A stretch of 64,000 nt of DNA from Lonicera japonica (GCA_021464415.1 CM038469.1:26653736-26717735); one strand, 5' to 3'. Positions 56,901 through 62,050 are shown, numbered from the stretch's first letter. The notes: generated from the sequence alone by a model not told the origin. Numbers and translations are program-made.

Positions 56901-58220
56901 AATAAAATTCCTAAGATTTTCATCGGCTCTGTGTTGGTTTGCTACTGGTTGGTCTACCTCCTCTGGTGGCATTTGTATCCTATCTCGTCCTTTTGGGCCA
57001 ATGCATAGGAAAGCGCTGACCCTCTGAGACATTTTCTAATTATGCTTGGGGTTGGATATGCGATTTTTGGTGGATTGGACTTTGTAAAGCTTATGACGAA
57101 AGATTATCGTTTCCCACATACGGTGTTGGTTGTAAGATCAACAAATTTTTTGGGTTAGAAATATTACTCAGATACAGATTTATGAATAAGCGAAAGAAAA
57201 TAAGTGGGCTTAACACGCGAATTTTTGGTTAAAGATGATTCTTCCAGCCAATGGATGGGAGGTCTGGTTTACGTCCACCCTTTTAATTGTACTTTATATT
57301 AATAATGATGATAAATACAAATTGGCTAATGATTTGTTCTTCTCCTCAAAAATGATTTTTTTTCTTTACTATCTAGGACTAGTTCCTTTGATGGATGTAA
57401 GAAACTAACTGTTACAAGGTAAAAAGTTCCACTTCTCTCGTTGTAAGAGACTAGAGAGAAATGTAAGGTTAGTTGCATAATGAGGAGGTTGGCAACTAAC
57501 CGCTGGGAGTGCTGGCCACGCTACCGCTGTGCTGATGCCACGTGTTATTGCTTAGAAGGCTTCTTTCTCACCATTAATGATGAGCTCCGATATGAATGCA
57601 ACTCGGACCTTGCCAGCGCTAGGAGTTGGGGATAATGTTTTTTATACCTTTCAATATATATATCTTACTATGTATATGAGTGTCGAGAGAGGGGGAGCAG
57701 TGCGACTATGGAGGTTGGGGTAAGAGATGGCCAGGTGGTAAGTGCTGCCTTTTTAGAGGGAGTGCACCTGGGTACAGTTTTTTGTTTAAAAGAAGAAAAA
57801 TATAAAGGTATTTTAGGTATGAAAAAATAGTGTTTTTGTTTCAAAATGGAAAAGTAGGGTGCCATTTCCTTAATTATAATTGTGGAATGCGCCTTTAGAC
57901 CCATTTCATGATTCATGTTATAGTTGTTCAAAGCCTTTTTTGTGTATTTGTTGAATTAAGTATTGATTCGTAATTATAGCAACAATATAATCTTAATTTT
58001 TTCTCATCGTGTTTAGGTGAATCCTGGTGTTGTGGCAGCTGGTGTTATCGCAGCTTTATCGGCAACTTGCTTAGCTGCTACGGGAATCACCGCAGTCATT
58101 ACATTGGGTATAGCTGGAGTTCCCGTCGCAGTTGCTTGCGCTACTAGTGTTGCTTCTGTTGTTAACGAAACAATGCATCAAACGAGTCAAATGTCTAAGC
58201 CTTCCAAAATTGAAGACTAG
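21411..58220 (+). CDS. RHD3/Sey1/atlastin-like GTPase, compact 511-residue form, 17 exons
   Basis: Membrane-fusing GTPases of this family shape the ER. Joining the 17 exons listed below (total 1536 nt) gives one open frame of 511 codons and a stop, with GT-AG at every intron and matching phases. GTPase motifs: P-loop GPQSSGKST at residues 45-53, G2 RRATTHGIW at 72-80, DLEG at 95-98, RD at 170-171. [36 protein letters not shown] and DEGVRTKKR follow the RHD3 order. RHD3 proteins have about 800 residues; this one matches only to about residue 444, then has a 67-residue hydrophobic tail. Introns range from about 110 bp to 9.3 kb and hold nearly all transposons of the region. The intact frame argues against a pseudogene; it may be a divergent paralogue, and more exons or other transcripts cannot be excluded. 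Confidence 0.82.
21415..24156 (+). other. Intron 1 of the RHD3-like gene
   Basis: This 2.7 kb AT-rich intron ends CTTCTGCAG. Apart from the MULE MITE at 23486-23845 I see only simple AT repeats (for example 21540-21580) and eroded fragments. Confidence 0.55.
23486..23845. mobile_element. Mutator-like MITE, 360 bp, 9-bp target duplication
   Basis: The ends are inverted repeats of about 75 bp starting GGGTAATTAGCAAAAATAAC on both arms. Perfect 9-bp flanking copies of TAATGTGTT lie at 23477-23485 and 23846-23854, which is diagnostic of MULEs. There is no coding capacity. Confidence 0.9.
24157..24300 (+). CDS. RHD3-like exon 2
   Basis: 144 nt, acceptor CTGCAG and donor GTATGG. It encodes residues 2-50, with [11 protein letters not shown] and the P-loop start ISIMGPQSS. 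The P-loop Gly codon is split over intron 2. Confidence 0.85.
24301..24716 (+). other. Intron 2 of the RHD3-like gene
   Basis: 416 bp, GTATGG to GAACAG, with a long T-rich tract before the acceptor. I see no element in it. Confidence 0.75.
24717..24783 (+). CDS. RHD3-like exon 3
   Basis: 67 nt. It completes the P-loop ([14 protein letters not shown]) and ends in the codon for Arg 72. The donor AAG|GTATGT gives correct phase; the earlier GTAAGAG at 24771 would break the frame. Confidence 0.88.
24814..25640 (-). repeat. Possible LINE 3' fragment in intron 3
   Basis: The start TTTTTTGATAGGAAGCAGAG with TTTTATTG resembles the 3' ends of the two LINEs in intron 15, read antisense. The rest is non-coding with scattered stops and I cannot recognise RT motifs. 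Bases 25641-25849 contain nothing identifiable. Confidence 0.3.
25855..27587. mobile_element. Solo LTR (or LTR-like non-autonomous element), 1733 bp, TSD AAAAC
   Basis: It begins TGTTGGTCGG with the phrase CCCTAGAGGGGGGGTGAATA, common in plant LTR elements, and ends CTTCAAGGTCAACA. Both flanks are AAAAC (25850-25854 and 27588-27592). It has no coding frame. Four copies of AGTCGACTGA, three extended to TCAGTCGACTGA, lie at 26684-26757. Confidence 0.8.
26684..26757. repeat. Four copies of AGTCGACT palindrome in solo LTR
   Basis: TCAGTCGACTGA occurs at 26684-26695, 26725-26736 and 26746-26757; TTAGTCGACTGA at 26706-26717. Spacing is about 20 bp. Confidence 0.9.
27664..27766 (+). CDS. RHD3-like exon 4
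   Basis: 103 nt, acceptor TTTTCAG, donor GTGCCT. It encodes [13 protein letters not shown] (G2 region with the conserved Thr) and [15 protein letters not shown] (G3, DxxG). The exon ends exactly on a codon. Confidence 0.9.
27851..28505 (+). repeat. Copia 5' LTR (655 bp)
   Basis: It starts TATTGTGTTTGG (TG changed to TA; the 3' copy keeps TGTTGTG) and ends GTTCATAACA before the PBS. TATAAATAG at about 28056 is a likely promoter. It contains hairpin-forming GGTGCAAAA...TTTTGCACC pairs between about 27885 and 28020. Confidence 0.82.
28508..28519 (+). other. Primer binding site, initiator tRNA-Met (copia)
   Basis: TGGTATCAGAGG, one base from the consensus TGGTATCAGAGC, two bases after the LTR end. 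Confidence 0.8.
28595..29582 (+). pseudogene. Copia gag with zinc knuckle and protease start
   Basis: Three consecutive gag pieces (28595-28795, 28799-29035, 29028-29237) are separated by a TAA and a frameshift. [19 protein letters not shown] and [16 protein letters not shown] are typical of copia gag. The zinc knuckle at 29340-29390 reads C-X2-C-X4-H-X4-Y, so its last Cys is lost. The protease motif (normally LDSGCSYHM) reads LDFRCSYHM, losing the catalytic triplet. Confidence 0.82.
29604..30556 (+). pseudogene. Copia integrase
   Basis: The pre-integrase zinc domain ([17 protein letters not shown] and CKYCVMGKQ) is at 29910-30040. The catalytic core follows in broken frames: [13 protein letters not shown] near 30150, [10 protein letters not shown] near 30280 and [11 protein letters not shown] near 30390, giving D, D and E positions. 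A TGA at about 30048 and a shift near 30230 interrupt it. Confidence 0.82.
30569..31483 (+). pseudogene. Copia integrase C-terminus to RT start
   Basis: [11 protein letters not shown] and [12 protein letters not shown] mark the integrase end. An acidic linker ([14 protein letters not shown]) leads to broken RT pieces (SKWVFKKK near 31170, [11 protein letters not shown] near 31260). Several frameshifts. Confidence 0.72.
31484..32590 (+). pseudogene. Copia RT C-terminal part and RNase H
   Basis: [15 protein letters not shown] leads to the catalytic box, which reads YVDN instead of YVDD at about 31630. [59 protein letters not shown] and ADMLTKPI follow in three frames split by stops at 31890 and 32310. 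The changed RT Asp alone would inactivate it. Confidence 0.85.
32703..32812 (+). repeat. Copia 3' LTR, first 110 bp only
   Basis: It matches the 5' LTR from TGTTGTGTTTGGCTTG through the GGTGCAAAATGCGTTTTTCAC region, then similarity stops and an antisense gypsy LTR fragment begins. Confidence 0.82.
32813..34380 (-). repeat. Gypsy LTR fragment, inverted relative of the solo LTR at 59383-61422
   Basis: On the minus strand it starts at TGTGACACAC (34380) and shares its order of blocks with the downstream solo LTR: the ACCTTTCCGTGGA box, the GGACCGGTATG hairpin array (33985-34160), the TTTTATCTCATTTTTCACTC leader and the GGTAACCTGCAT block near 32965. About 350 bp corresponding to the LTR 3' end are missing at 32812. 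Confidence 0.75.
34381..35990 (-). pseudogene. Copia RT-RNase H remnant, antisense
   Basis: Minus-strand pieces in order: [28 protein letters not shown] and [12 protein letters not shown] (35555-35878), [20 protein letters not shown] and SVDDIIVTG, replacing YVDD (35289-35570), then [23 protein letters not shown] (34656-35201) and RNase H pieces with [15 protein letters not shown] (34357-34698). Frameshifts separate them. This is a different copia family from the sense element in the same intron. Confidence 0.82.
36290..36500 (+). pseudogene. Copia RNase H scrap
   Basis: The plus strand reads fragments like a copia RNase [33 protein letters not shown], interrupted by stops and shifts. The orientation is opposite to the neighbouring antisense copia remnant. 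Confidence 0.5.
37073..37143 (+). CDS. RHD3-like exon 5
   Basis: 71 nt, acceptor TTTTCAG, donor GTGCGT. It encodes [23 protein letters not shown], strongly conserved in RHD3/Sey1 proteins after the G3 motif. Confidence 0.92.
37279..37342 (+). CDS. RHD3-like exon 6
   Basis: 64 nt, acceptor ATTTAG, donor GTATCT. It completes Met 130 and encodes [21 protein letters not shown]. Confidence 0.9.
37430..37501 (+). CDS. RHD3-like exon 7
   Basis: 72 nt, in phase 0 on both sides. It encodes [14 protein letters not shown]; the RD pair stands at the G4 position as in atlastin and Sey1 GTPases. Confidence 0.92.
37617..37664 (+). CDS. RHD3-like exon 8
   Basis: 48 nt, acceptor GTGTAG, donor GTAAAG. It encodes [16 protein letters not shown], matching the family LREDI block. 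Confidence 0.88.
37665..38026 (+). other. Intron 8 of the RHD3-like gene
   Basis: 362 bp without a recognisable element. The phrases ATTTTTTAGACATTGCTCCCCCAT and GGAGGGTCAAGTCAAAGGATTA recur in altered form at 40890-40950 in intron 14, so both are probably copies of one short dispersed repeat. Confidence 0.7.
38027..38074 (+). CDS. RHD3-like exon 9
   Basis: 48 nt. It encodes [16 protein letters not shown]; the WDSV motif follows LREDI as in RHD3. Confidence 0.9.
38185..38241 (+). CDS. RHD3-like exon 10
   Basis: 57 nt, acceptor TACCAG, donor GTACAC. It encodes [19 protein letters not shown], matching the TALSNYEEKEEQF region of RHD3. Confidence 0.9.
38522..38665 (+). CDS. RHD3-like exon 11
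   Basis: 144 nt, 48 codons: [28 protein letters not shown] is a clear family match. The acceptor is a poor ATAAAG after a G-run, and the residues before PSSG are about eight fewer than in RHD3, so the 5' edge is less sure than the rest. Confidence 0.85.
38774..38839 (+). CDS. RHD3-like exon 12
   Basis: 66 nt. It encodes [29 protein letters not shown] is a family signature. Confidence 0.92.
38955..39046 (+). CDS. RHD3-like exon 13
   Basis: 92 nt, acceptor TTGTAG, donor GC|GTAAGT. It encodes [30 protein letters not shown] of the helical stalk. Confidence 0.9.
39047..40571 (+). other. Intron 13 of the RHD3-like gene
   Basis: 1.5 kb. GGTTCCATTTGGTTGGTCC near 39379 and CTTAAACAAACAAGGAC near 39770 look like eroded inverted ends of a MITE, without clear duplications. 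Otherwise AT-rich with no coding sequence. Confidence 0.5.
40572..40650 (+). CDS. RHD3-like exon 14
   Basis: 79 nt, acceptor TCTAAG, donor GTAATG. It encodes [31 protein letters not shown] is a family signature. Confidence 0.9.
41507..41557. repeat. Compound microsatellite (TC)n(TA)n(CA)n
   Basis: TC repeats to 41524, TA repeats to 41541, then a broken CA repeat. Confidence 0.95.
41736..42539. mobile_element. hAT-type MITE, about 804 bp
   Basis: It starts TAGGGATGGCAACGGGTCGG and ends in an inverted version, GGGTTTTATTACCATCCTTA. The 8-bp flanks CTCCAAAT and CTCAATAT agree at 6 of 8 positions, as expected of an old hAT duplication. TAGGGATGGCAA ends are typical of a widespread plant hAT MITE group. 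Confidence 0.7.
43069..43300 (+). pseudogene. PORR-domain (WTF1-like) gene fragment
   Basis: The plus strand reads [31 protein letters not shown], two TAG codons (about 43177 and 43189), then [17 protein letters not shown]. The order PRGF - EWQKLPY.SPY - AEKRAVGVLHELL is that of the plant organelle RNA recognition domain, whose members bind organellar RNA for intron splicing. Only about 75 residues remain. It lies in sense inside intron 14 and was probably carried in by transposition or duplication. The identification is by eye. Confidence 0.5.
43947..44115 (+). CDS. RHD3-like exon 15
   Basis: 169 nt, acceptor ATTAG, donor GTATGG. It encodes a helical segment from [21 protein letters not shown] to FDQKCR, aligning with the YPAYQTMLGHLRSKALESFK part of the RHD3 stalk. 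Confidence 0.88.
44416..47345 (-). mobile_element. LINE (non-LTR retrotransposon), 5'-truncated, antisense
   Basis: The plus strand begins with a poly-T tract (44419-44430), i.e. the 3' poly-A of a minus-strand element. Minus-strand coding, in order: RT start pieces (46565-47340), [23 protein letters not shown] and the catalytic FADD ([10 protein letters not shown]) at 46106-46564, thumb pieces (45798-46133), and the C-terminal zf-RVT-like region with [15 protein letters not shown] (44581-44769). Stops and shifts break it. No endonuclease domain remains, so it was truncated at insertion or later. Confidence 0.85.
46106..46564 (-). pseudogene. LINE reverse transcriptase palm
   Basis: This 152-residue frame has the RT fingers-palm motifs [31 protein letters not shown] (PLSP-like) and FADD, the LINE form of the YxDD box. 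The upstream and downstream parts of RT are in other frames. Confidence 0.85.
47911..47944. repeat. (CT)17 microsatellite
   Basis: Uninterrupted CT dinucleotides. Confidence 0.95.
48560..52336 (-). mobile_element. LINE, antisense, 18-bp target duplication
   Basis: TTCAAAATACACTTTTTT occurs perfectly on both sides (48542-48559 and 52337-52354), which is the target-site duplication of a LINE. The minus strand shows, from its 5' end: an N-terminal basic frame (51788-52330), an APE endonuclease C-terminal piece with [12 protein letters not shown] and [12 protein letters not shown] (51128-51391), RT fragments (49700-50860) and a C-terminal zinc-region piece ([15 protein letters not shown], 48827-49027). 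It belongs to the same family as the neighbouring LINE but keeps more of its 5' part. At 3.8 kb it is shorter than usual plant L1 elements, and it is full of indels. Confidence 0.88.
51128..51391 (-). pseudogene. LINE endonuclease C-terminal fragment
   Basis: [19 protein letters not shown] leads to [11 protein letters not shown] and [13 protein letters not shown], the end of the APE-type endonuclease fold of plant L1 elements. A C-rich run nearby (51446-51461, 16 C) falls inside the decayed endonuclease region. Confidence 0.75.
51788..52348 (-). pseudogene. LINE N-terminal basic frame
   Basis: A 186-codon minus-strand frame. Its first residues fall in the target duplication, so the true start is an internal Met. 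It is Lys/Asn/Ser-rich ([18 protein letters not shown]) and probably belongs to ORF1 or the ORF2 leader of the LINE. I see no zinc knuckle or RRM motif. Confidence 0.5.
52665..52768 (+). CDS. RHD3-like exon 16
   Basis: 104 nt, acceptor TTACAG, donor GTAATG. It encodes [35 protein letters not shown], matching the DASKIREKLCRDIDAH helix of RHD3. This is the last segment with family similarity. Confidence 0.88.
52820..53112. mobile_element. PIF/Harbinger-like MITE, 293 bp, TSD TTA
   Basis: It starts GGATCTGCTTGGTAAAAAC and ends in an inverted form, TTATCAAACAGAGCC. TTA flanks both ends (52817-52819 and 53113-53115). Terminal repeats are imperfect, so it is not recent. Confidence 0.65.
53198..53382 (-). 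repeat. Short LTR (copia-like), antisense
   Basis: The segment runs from TGTTAAGAAT to ATGTTAACA. On the minus strand it is preceded by AACACTGGGAGA, a polypurine tract, so it looks like the 3' LTR of an antisense copia element whose body is gone. No matching flanks. Confidence 0.45.
53480..55742 (+). pseudogene. Ty1/copia integrase end, RT and RNase H remnant
   Basis: Integrase end motifs ([14 protein letters not shown] near 53625) precede a long RT frame (54305-55063): [62 protein letters not shown] and an intact YVDD. RNase H follows (55331-55735) with [28 protein letters not shown] and DILTKAFP. Frameshifts near 54300 and 55060-55330 break it. A segment encoding [12 protein letters not shown] is present twice (about 53495 and 53900), once upstream of the integrase core, showing a local rearrangement. 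Confidence 0.85.
55743..55990 (+). repeat. Copia 3' LTR in intron 16, right border uncertain
   Basis: Polypurine tract TTGAGGGGGAG at 55732-55742 is followed by TGTGGAATTATG. The sequence is T-rich as expected of an LTR. The end near 55990 is approximate, and no 5' LTR is visible upstream. Confidence 0.6.
56020..57100 (-). pseudogene. Gypsy gag remnant, antisense
   Basis: The minus strand reads [14 protein letters not shown], then [12 protein letters not shown], a TAG, and continues in frame with [28 protein letters not shown]. This is the gag core of a Tat-like gypsy. Weaker similarity continues to about 56020 (LRYRISC). Confidence 0.7.
57111..57129 (-). other. Primer binding site of the antisense gypsy remnant
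   Basis: The minus strand reads CCAACACCGTATGTGGGAA, close to the common plant gypsy PBS TGGCGCCGTCTGTGGGAA, one base from the end of the adjacent LTR. Confidence 0.6.
57131..57660 (-). repeat. Gypsy LTR beside the gag remnant, outer border uncertain
   Basis: Its inner end on the minus strand is GTTGATCTTACA next to the PBS. The outer end is not resolved; composition changes near 57660. No coding sequence. Confidence 0.45.
58017..58220 (+). CDS. RHD3-like exon 17 and stop codon
   Basis: 204 nt, acceptor GTTTAG, phase 0. It encodes residues 445-511: about 45 hydrophobic residues rich in Gly, Ala and Val ([20 protein letters not shown] and [19 protein letters not shown]), then a short polar tail ending KPSKIED. 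The segment could form two membrane helices or a hairpin. It shows no resemblance that I can see to the RHD3 TM region (KALWIQL), so it may be a replaced anchor. The frame joins exon 16 cleanly. Confidence 0.8.
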   Translation: MNPGVVAAGVIAALSATCLAATGITAVITLGIAGVPVAVACATSVASVVNETMHQTSQMSKPSKIED

Positions 58221-58843
58221 TTAGCCCAACCTCCTTTCGAACTCAAGCATCCATATACATGTTCAATACTTATGTAAGAAAAGTTTATGACAATATATAT
58301 ACATATACATATACATATATATTAGTCCCCTTCTGTTAACTTATAGACAGCCCATTTTGAAAGACAAACAAATGAATTTTTTCATAAAACTTGGTGGAGA
58401 TGATCTCTATAATGAGGAAATCATCCCTAGAAAATTTCATATAAAAAAAACTCAAAGAGGGAGTAGGTTAAATAAATGTCTAAAATTTCAACTTTCAGAA
58501 ATGTGCATAATATCAAATATTTTAGTTAACCTACTTTCTGGCTGAATTCTTTAATGAAATTTGACAGAAATGATCTACTCATTATAAAGATCATCTGCAC
58601 CAAATTTCATGAAAAAATTCATTCATTTACACCCTCAAAAGAAACTATCCTTAAATTAGTTAACTTCAGGACAATCCAAATAGAAGGGCTATATATATGT
58701 GTGTGTGTCCATGTAACTTTGTTTGAAACTATTATCGTTATTGTTATTGAAATGATTGCGATATTCAACGGACTTGCATAGCAAGGACAATTTATTTTGG
58801 ATATATTTTTGTTTTTCATTAGTATTATTGGTTTTGTGGTTTA
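58221..58843. other. 3' flank of the RHD3-like gene
   Basis: No canonical AATAAA soon after the stop. An (AT/AC)n microsatellite lies at about 58292-58322. Bases 58350-58700 carry repeated CATAAAATTT/GATGATCT phrases in both orientations, probably an old repeat. No gene. Confidence 0.5.
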
Positions 58844-59071
58844 GGGTAACAAACCAAATAGTATAATGAACTTTATATAATTTTATAGAATGGGTAATAT
58901 ACATTTTTTTTCTCGGCGCTTTAAATAATTAACTTAAGTGTTTTTTTTACACATTTTAACACCTATTTTGTTCAAAAATGTAAAGTTCATTGTCTAAAAT
59001 GTCGAGAAAAAAATATGTTACCCATTTTGTAAAAACATGTAAAGTTCATTGTAGTTTTTGATCATTTAACC
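58844..59071. mobile_element. Foldback MITE, 228 bp, TSD TTA
   Basis: It begins GGGTAACAAACC and ends CATTTAACC, with arms of about 90 bp pairing imperfectly: ATAATGAACTTTATA and AATGGGTAATATACATTTTT on the left match inverted copies on the right. TTA lies on both sides (58841-58843, 59072-59074). Confidence 0.7.
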
Positions 59072-59382
59072 TTACTTTTACAATACTACATTAGAGTTAA
59101 TGTATTAAGTAAATAATTCTTATCAGATTTTGGTGACGAAATATTTTGGTCGTAGGCTCAACTTATGTGTTCATTTGGTTCAAGATTTTATTTATGCCCA
59201 CAACTTTAAATTAGTAAATTTATGCGATGCTTGTTTGGTTCAAGTTTTGGTTGGTTCCTAACTTCCTGTGATCCTAAAATGATAAGTTTACAGTAGAAGT
59301 TGCTAATAGTTCATTTCAAGAGCCTAAATAATCATTAGTTGATGAAACTCAAACTTTCTATATGAGATTACCATTTTAGCTA
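59072..59382. other. AT-rich spacer
   Basis: No gene. A phrase with TTGGTTCAAG[A/T]TTT and TTTATG is repeated at about 59175 and 59232. Confidence 0.4.
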
Positions 59383-61422
59383 TGTAACATCATGTATTAT
59401 GATAATATTAATTATGTTGTTTTGATTGGATATGGTGTGGTATTTGTAATTTTTGGAAAGTATCTGTTCATAAGTTGGAGAAAAGTTCCTATCGTAAATT
59501 GTAGATCTCGAAATTACCTTTCCGTGGATATAAAGATTGTCTCAATCGGAGTTTCGAGCGACAAATTATGGCCAAAACAAGTTGGGAAAAAGTTTACTCA
59601 CGGACCGATATTGAGTTTTTGGAATACCGGTCCGGCGTCTACAGTTTGGGAAAAAATTAGACTGCGGACCGGTATGCAGTTTTTGCCATATTGGTCCGGC
59701 GTATAAAGTTTGGAGGAATTTTACATTGCGGACTGGTACTCTATTTTTGACATACCGGTCTGCCATACGGAACTAAGCACCAACTTAACCAATTTAAAGT
59801 CGGTTTTATCCCCTTTTTCACTCATTTTCTACCCACACATTTTTATAACCATCTAGCGAGTTCTAAAGAGAGAAGGAGAGGTGTTCTTAAGCGATTCTCA
59901 CATATTTTTCACTCCCGATCGAAGATTTGCGCTCCAAACTCATCAAAATCCTCTTCTAGCTCACTATTCATCTTCTTCTTCCTTGAGATTGCTTGGGAGG
60001 GGCTTGAATCATCAACTTTCTTTATCATTCTTCGCTAATAACTCGAGGTAGGGGTTCTTTGGCTTTCAAAAACTTGATAATACGATTTTATTTTCCAACA
60101 ATTGTGATATTTGGTCACTATTTGCTTGAAAACTTGACTACATAAGTGTTCATGTCGTTTTTTTGATTTATAAAGCTGTGATTGTATGATTTGGTGCAAG
60201 ATATGCCATATACACTTGCTAAGAAGTGTTATTTGTACTATATGTTGTATCCCTTGGTCCTGTACATGTTGTTTTCAGATAAAATGGGTTTGTTGACGAG
60301 TTAACACATACCAAGGGATATGGTAAGAAATTTATGGGAGTGGATATGGCATAAATTGCTTGGTATTCATGAAATAGAATGTTTTGCATATCATACATGT
60401 TATTATTGTGTCAACCAAACACTTGAAGGATTCTCAGCATATATGGAGCATTCTTATGGTTGTCACATTCTATGATGATGGGAGCTAGCTATGGTTATTA
60501 CATCATTCTGATTGTGATATGATCCTGGTACGGATCTGGATATGATTCGGTTGTGGCCCTTCAATTGTGAAGGAATTATGTATTGGTTGGTGCCTACCGG
60601 GATGAAAAATAAGTGGGGCCTGGTGCCCTTGGGTTGAAAATCCCTAAACCTCCGGAGGACAGCAACGCGTCGGTTGTCTAAAGCCAGTGGTGTGTAGCCC
60701 GAAAATCTAGACAACGGTAAAGCACTGATGATTCTATTGCTATGATAGTATTGGCGGGCTTGTGGTCCAAATTGATTATGATCCATTGATATTCTCTGGG
60801 GCCGATGGGCCATGATATTCTCTGAGGCCGATGGGCCAATTTTATGATCATTGTCGGATTTTCCCTCGAGCGGTCAGGGCCTTGCTATACTCCGGTTCAG
60901 TATGGATATATTCTGGCTACGTGGCTCGAAGGTTGACACAAGGGAGGTAACCTGCATTGGCATATGCATGCATTGTGAAATGAACATATGGTTTTAAACT
61001 GAATTATGTTTTACATGTGATTACTTACCCCTATTGAGCGTATAGCTCACCCCGTTTCTTTAAACTATTACAGGTACTAACGAGTCCCAGGGGGACAAAG
61101 AGACGACGGGTTCGGGGACGAAGTAGAAGCCTCTAATACTATGGTTTATTTTTGTAATAATTATGCTTGTCCGGGAAGCCACGGCTAGCCCGAAGGCTAT
61201 TTATATTTTTGTTGTTCATATATTGCATTCCATGTGTATCTATGATGCATATTATCAGTTATAGTATCATTTTTCACCCCATGCTTGTCGCTGCTTGGTA
61301 TACATATTGTGTTTGATTTATATTCTTCTTTTACACCTATCTTAGTCCTACTAAAATGGGTTAGTGACACTCCATGTCTTAATTATAGGTGTTATCCTGT
61401 ATATTAAGGCGGGAGCGTTACA
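59383..61422 (+). mobile_element. Solo gypsy LTR, 2040 bp, TSD AGCTA
   Basis: It starts TGTAACATCATG and ends GGGAGCGTTACA. Perfect AGCTA copies flank it (59378-59382 and 61423-61427). It contains the GGACCGGTATG hairpin array (59600-59765), a leader-like T-rich block and the PIII-like TTACCCCTATTGAGCG block. There is no coding sequence, and no PBS follows. The ends and blocks are typical of plant chromovirus-type LTRs. Confidence 0.82.
59600..59765. repeat. Hairpin array GGACCGGTAT/ATACCGGTCC in gypsy LTR
   Basis: Three units, each with an arm and an inverted arm about 20 bp apart (for example GCGGACCGGTATGC then ATATTGGTCCGGC). The relative at 33985-34160 has the same three-unit design. 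Confidence 0.85.
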
Positions 61423-61448
61423 AGCTAGGTTCTCTAAATGAAAAAAAA

Positions 61449-61730
61449 AAAACCTCGAACCTTTACCAGAAGTTAAATGGATAAAAGGTTTATTAATGAA
61501 AATACTTTTAGTGAACAAACCTTTACCAGCCATATATATACATTGTGATTACAAGGCAGCAATAGACTTCGTAAAACAGACAAACACAAATAGAAAGATA
61601 AGTATGCATGTACAAGTAAGATACAAATATGTAAGAAGCATATTAAATAAGGGCATAATTTATTTAGAACATATAAAGTCGGAAAAGAATATTACTGACC
61701 AATTACCAAAGGTCTTTCTATGAGTTTAAT
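61449..61730 (+). pseudogene. Copia RNase H C-terminal remnant
   Basis: The plus strand reads EVKWIKGLLMKILL, AIYIHCDYKAAIDFVKQTN, VRYKYVRSILNKGIIYLEHIKSEKNI and DQLPKVFL, a copia RNase H end (HCD, LEHIKSEKN, DxLPK). It starts right beside the solo LTR. Confidence 0.75.
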
Positions 61731-61979
61731 CCTAAATATGTCGAGAGAAATGGGCTTACGCCCATAAATGAGTCACCTTAGGAGGCAATCCATCTTCTAT
61801 GATTAAAGATCCCATGAAAGAAGTTCAATGGGTTGAAATAATATATACTTTGTAGCTCAAAGATAGCACTATTTTATATGAGGTTTCTCGAGGAGATCCT
61901 CTCATGCTTATCCCTATGAGGTTAGTGTTGTGTTGTATATAAATATATACATATTTTGAATGAAATAATTAGGTTAGAG

Positions 61980-62050
61980 AGTGTAGCTCAGTGGGAGTGG
62001 CTCGAGGAAATTGGCTTGGAGGGCCTTGGTTCAAGCCCCACTGACTACAT
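61980..62050 (+). repeat. tRNA-like segment with A and B boxes (possible SINE head)
   Basis: GTAGCTCAGTGGGAG at about 61985 fits an A box and GGTTCAAGCCCC at about 62029 fits a B box, about 44 nt apart as in tRNA-derived SINEs. Flanking stems do not pair into an acceptor arm, so it is not a tRNA gene. No poly-A end or duplication identified. Confidence 0.4.

Larger units (their letters stand above)
52769..58016 (+). other. Intron 16 of the RHD3-like gene (5.2 kb)
   Basis: It holds a PIF-type MITE, an antisense LTR, a copia element remnant with its 3' LTR, and an antisense gypsy gag-PBS-LTR remnant. This intron sits where the rest of the RHD3 stalk and the TM hairpin would be encoded in other family members; I found no such coding sequence in it. 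Confidence 0.8.

Noticed and set aside
60463..60813. 116-codon minus-strand frame in the solo LTR
   Set aside because: It lies within a solo LTR, lacks domain motifs and is interrupted in the related LTR in intron 4.
61980..62050. A tRNA gene
   Set aside because: A and B boxes are present but the ends do not form an acceptor stem and no proper anticodon arm can be drawn.
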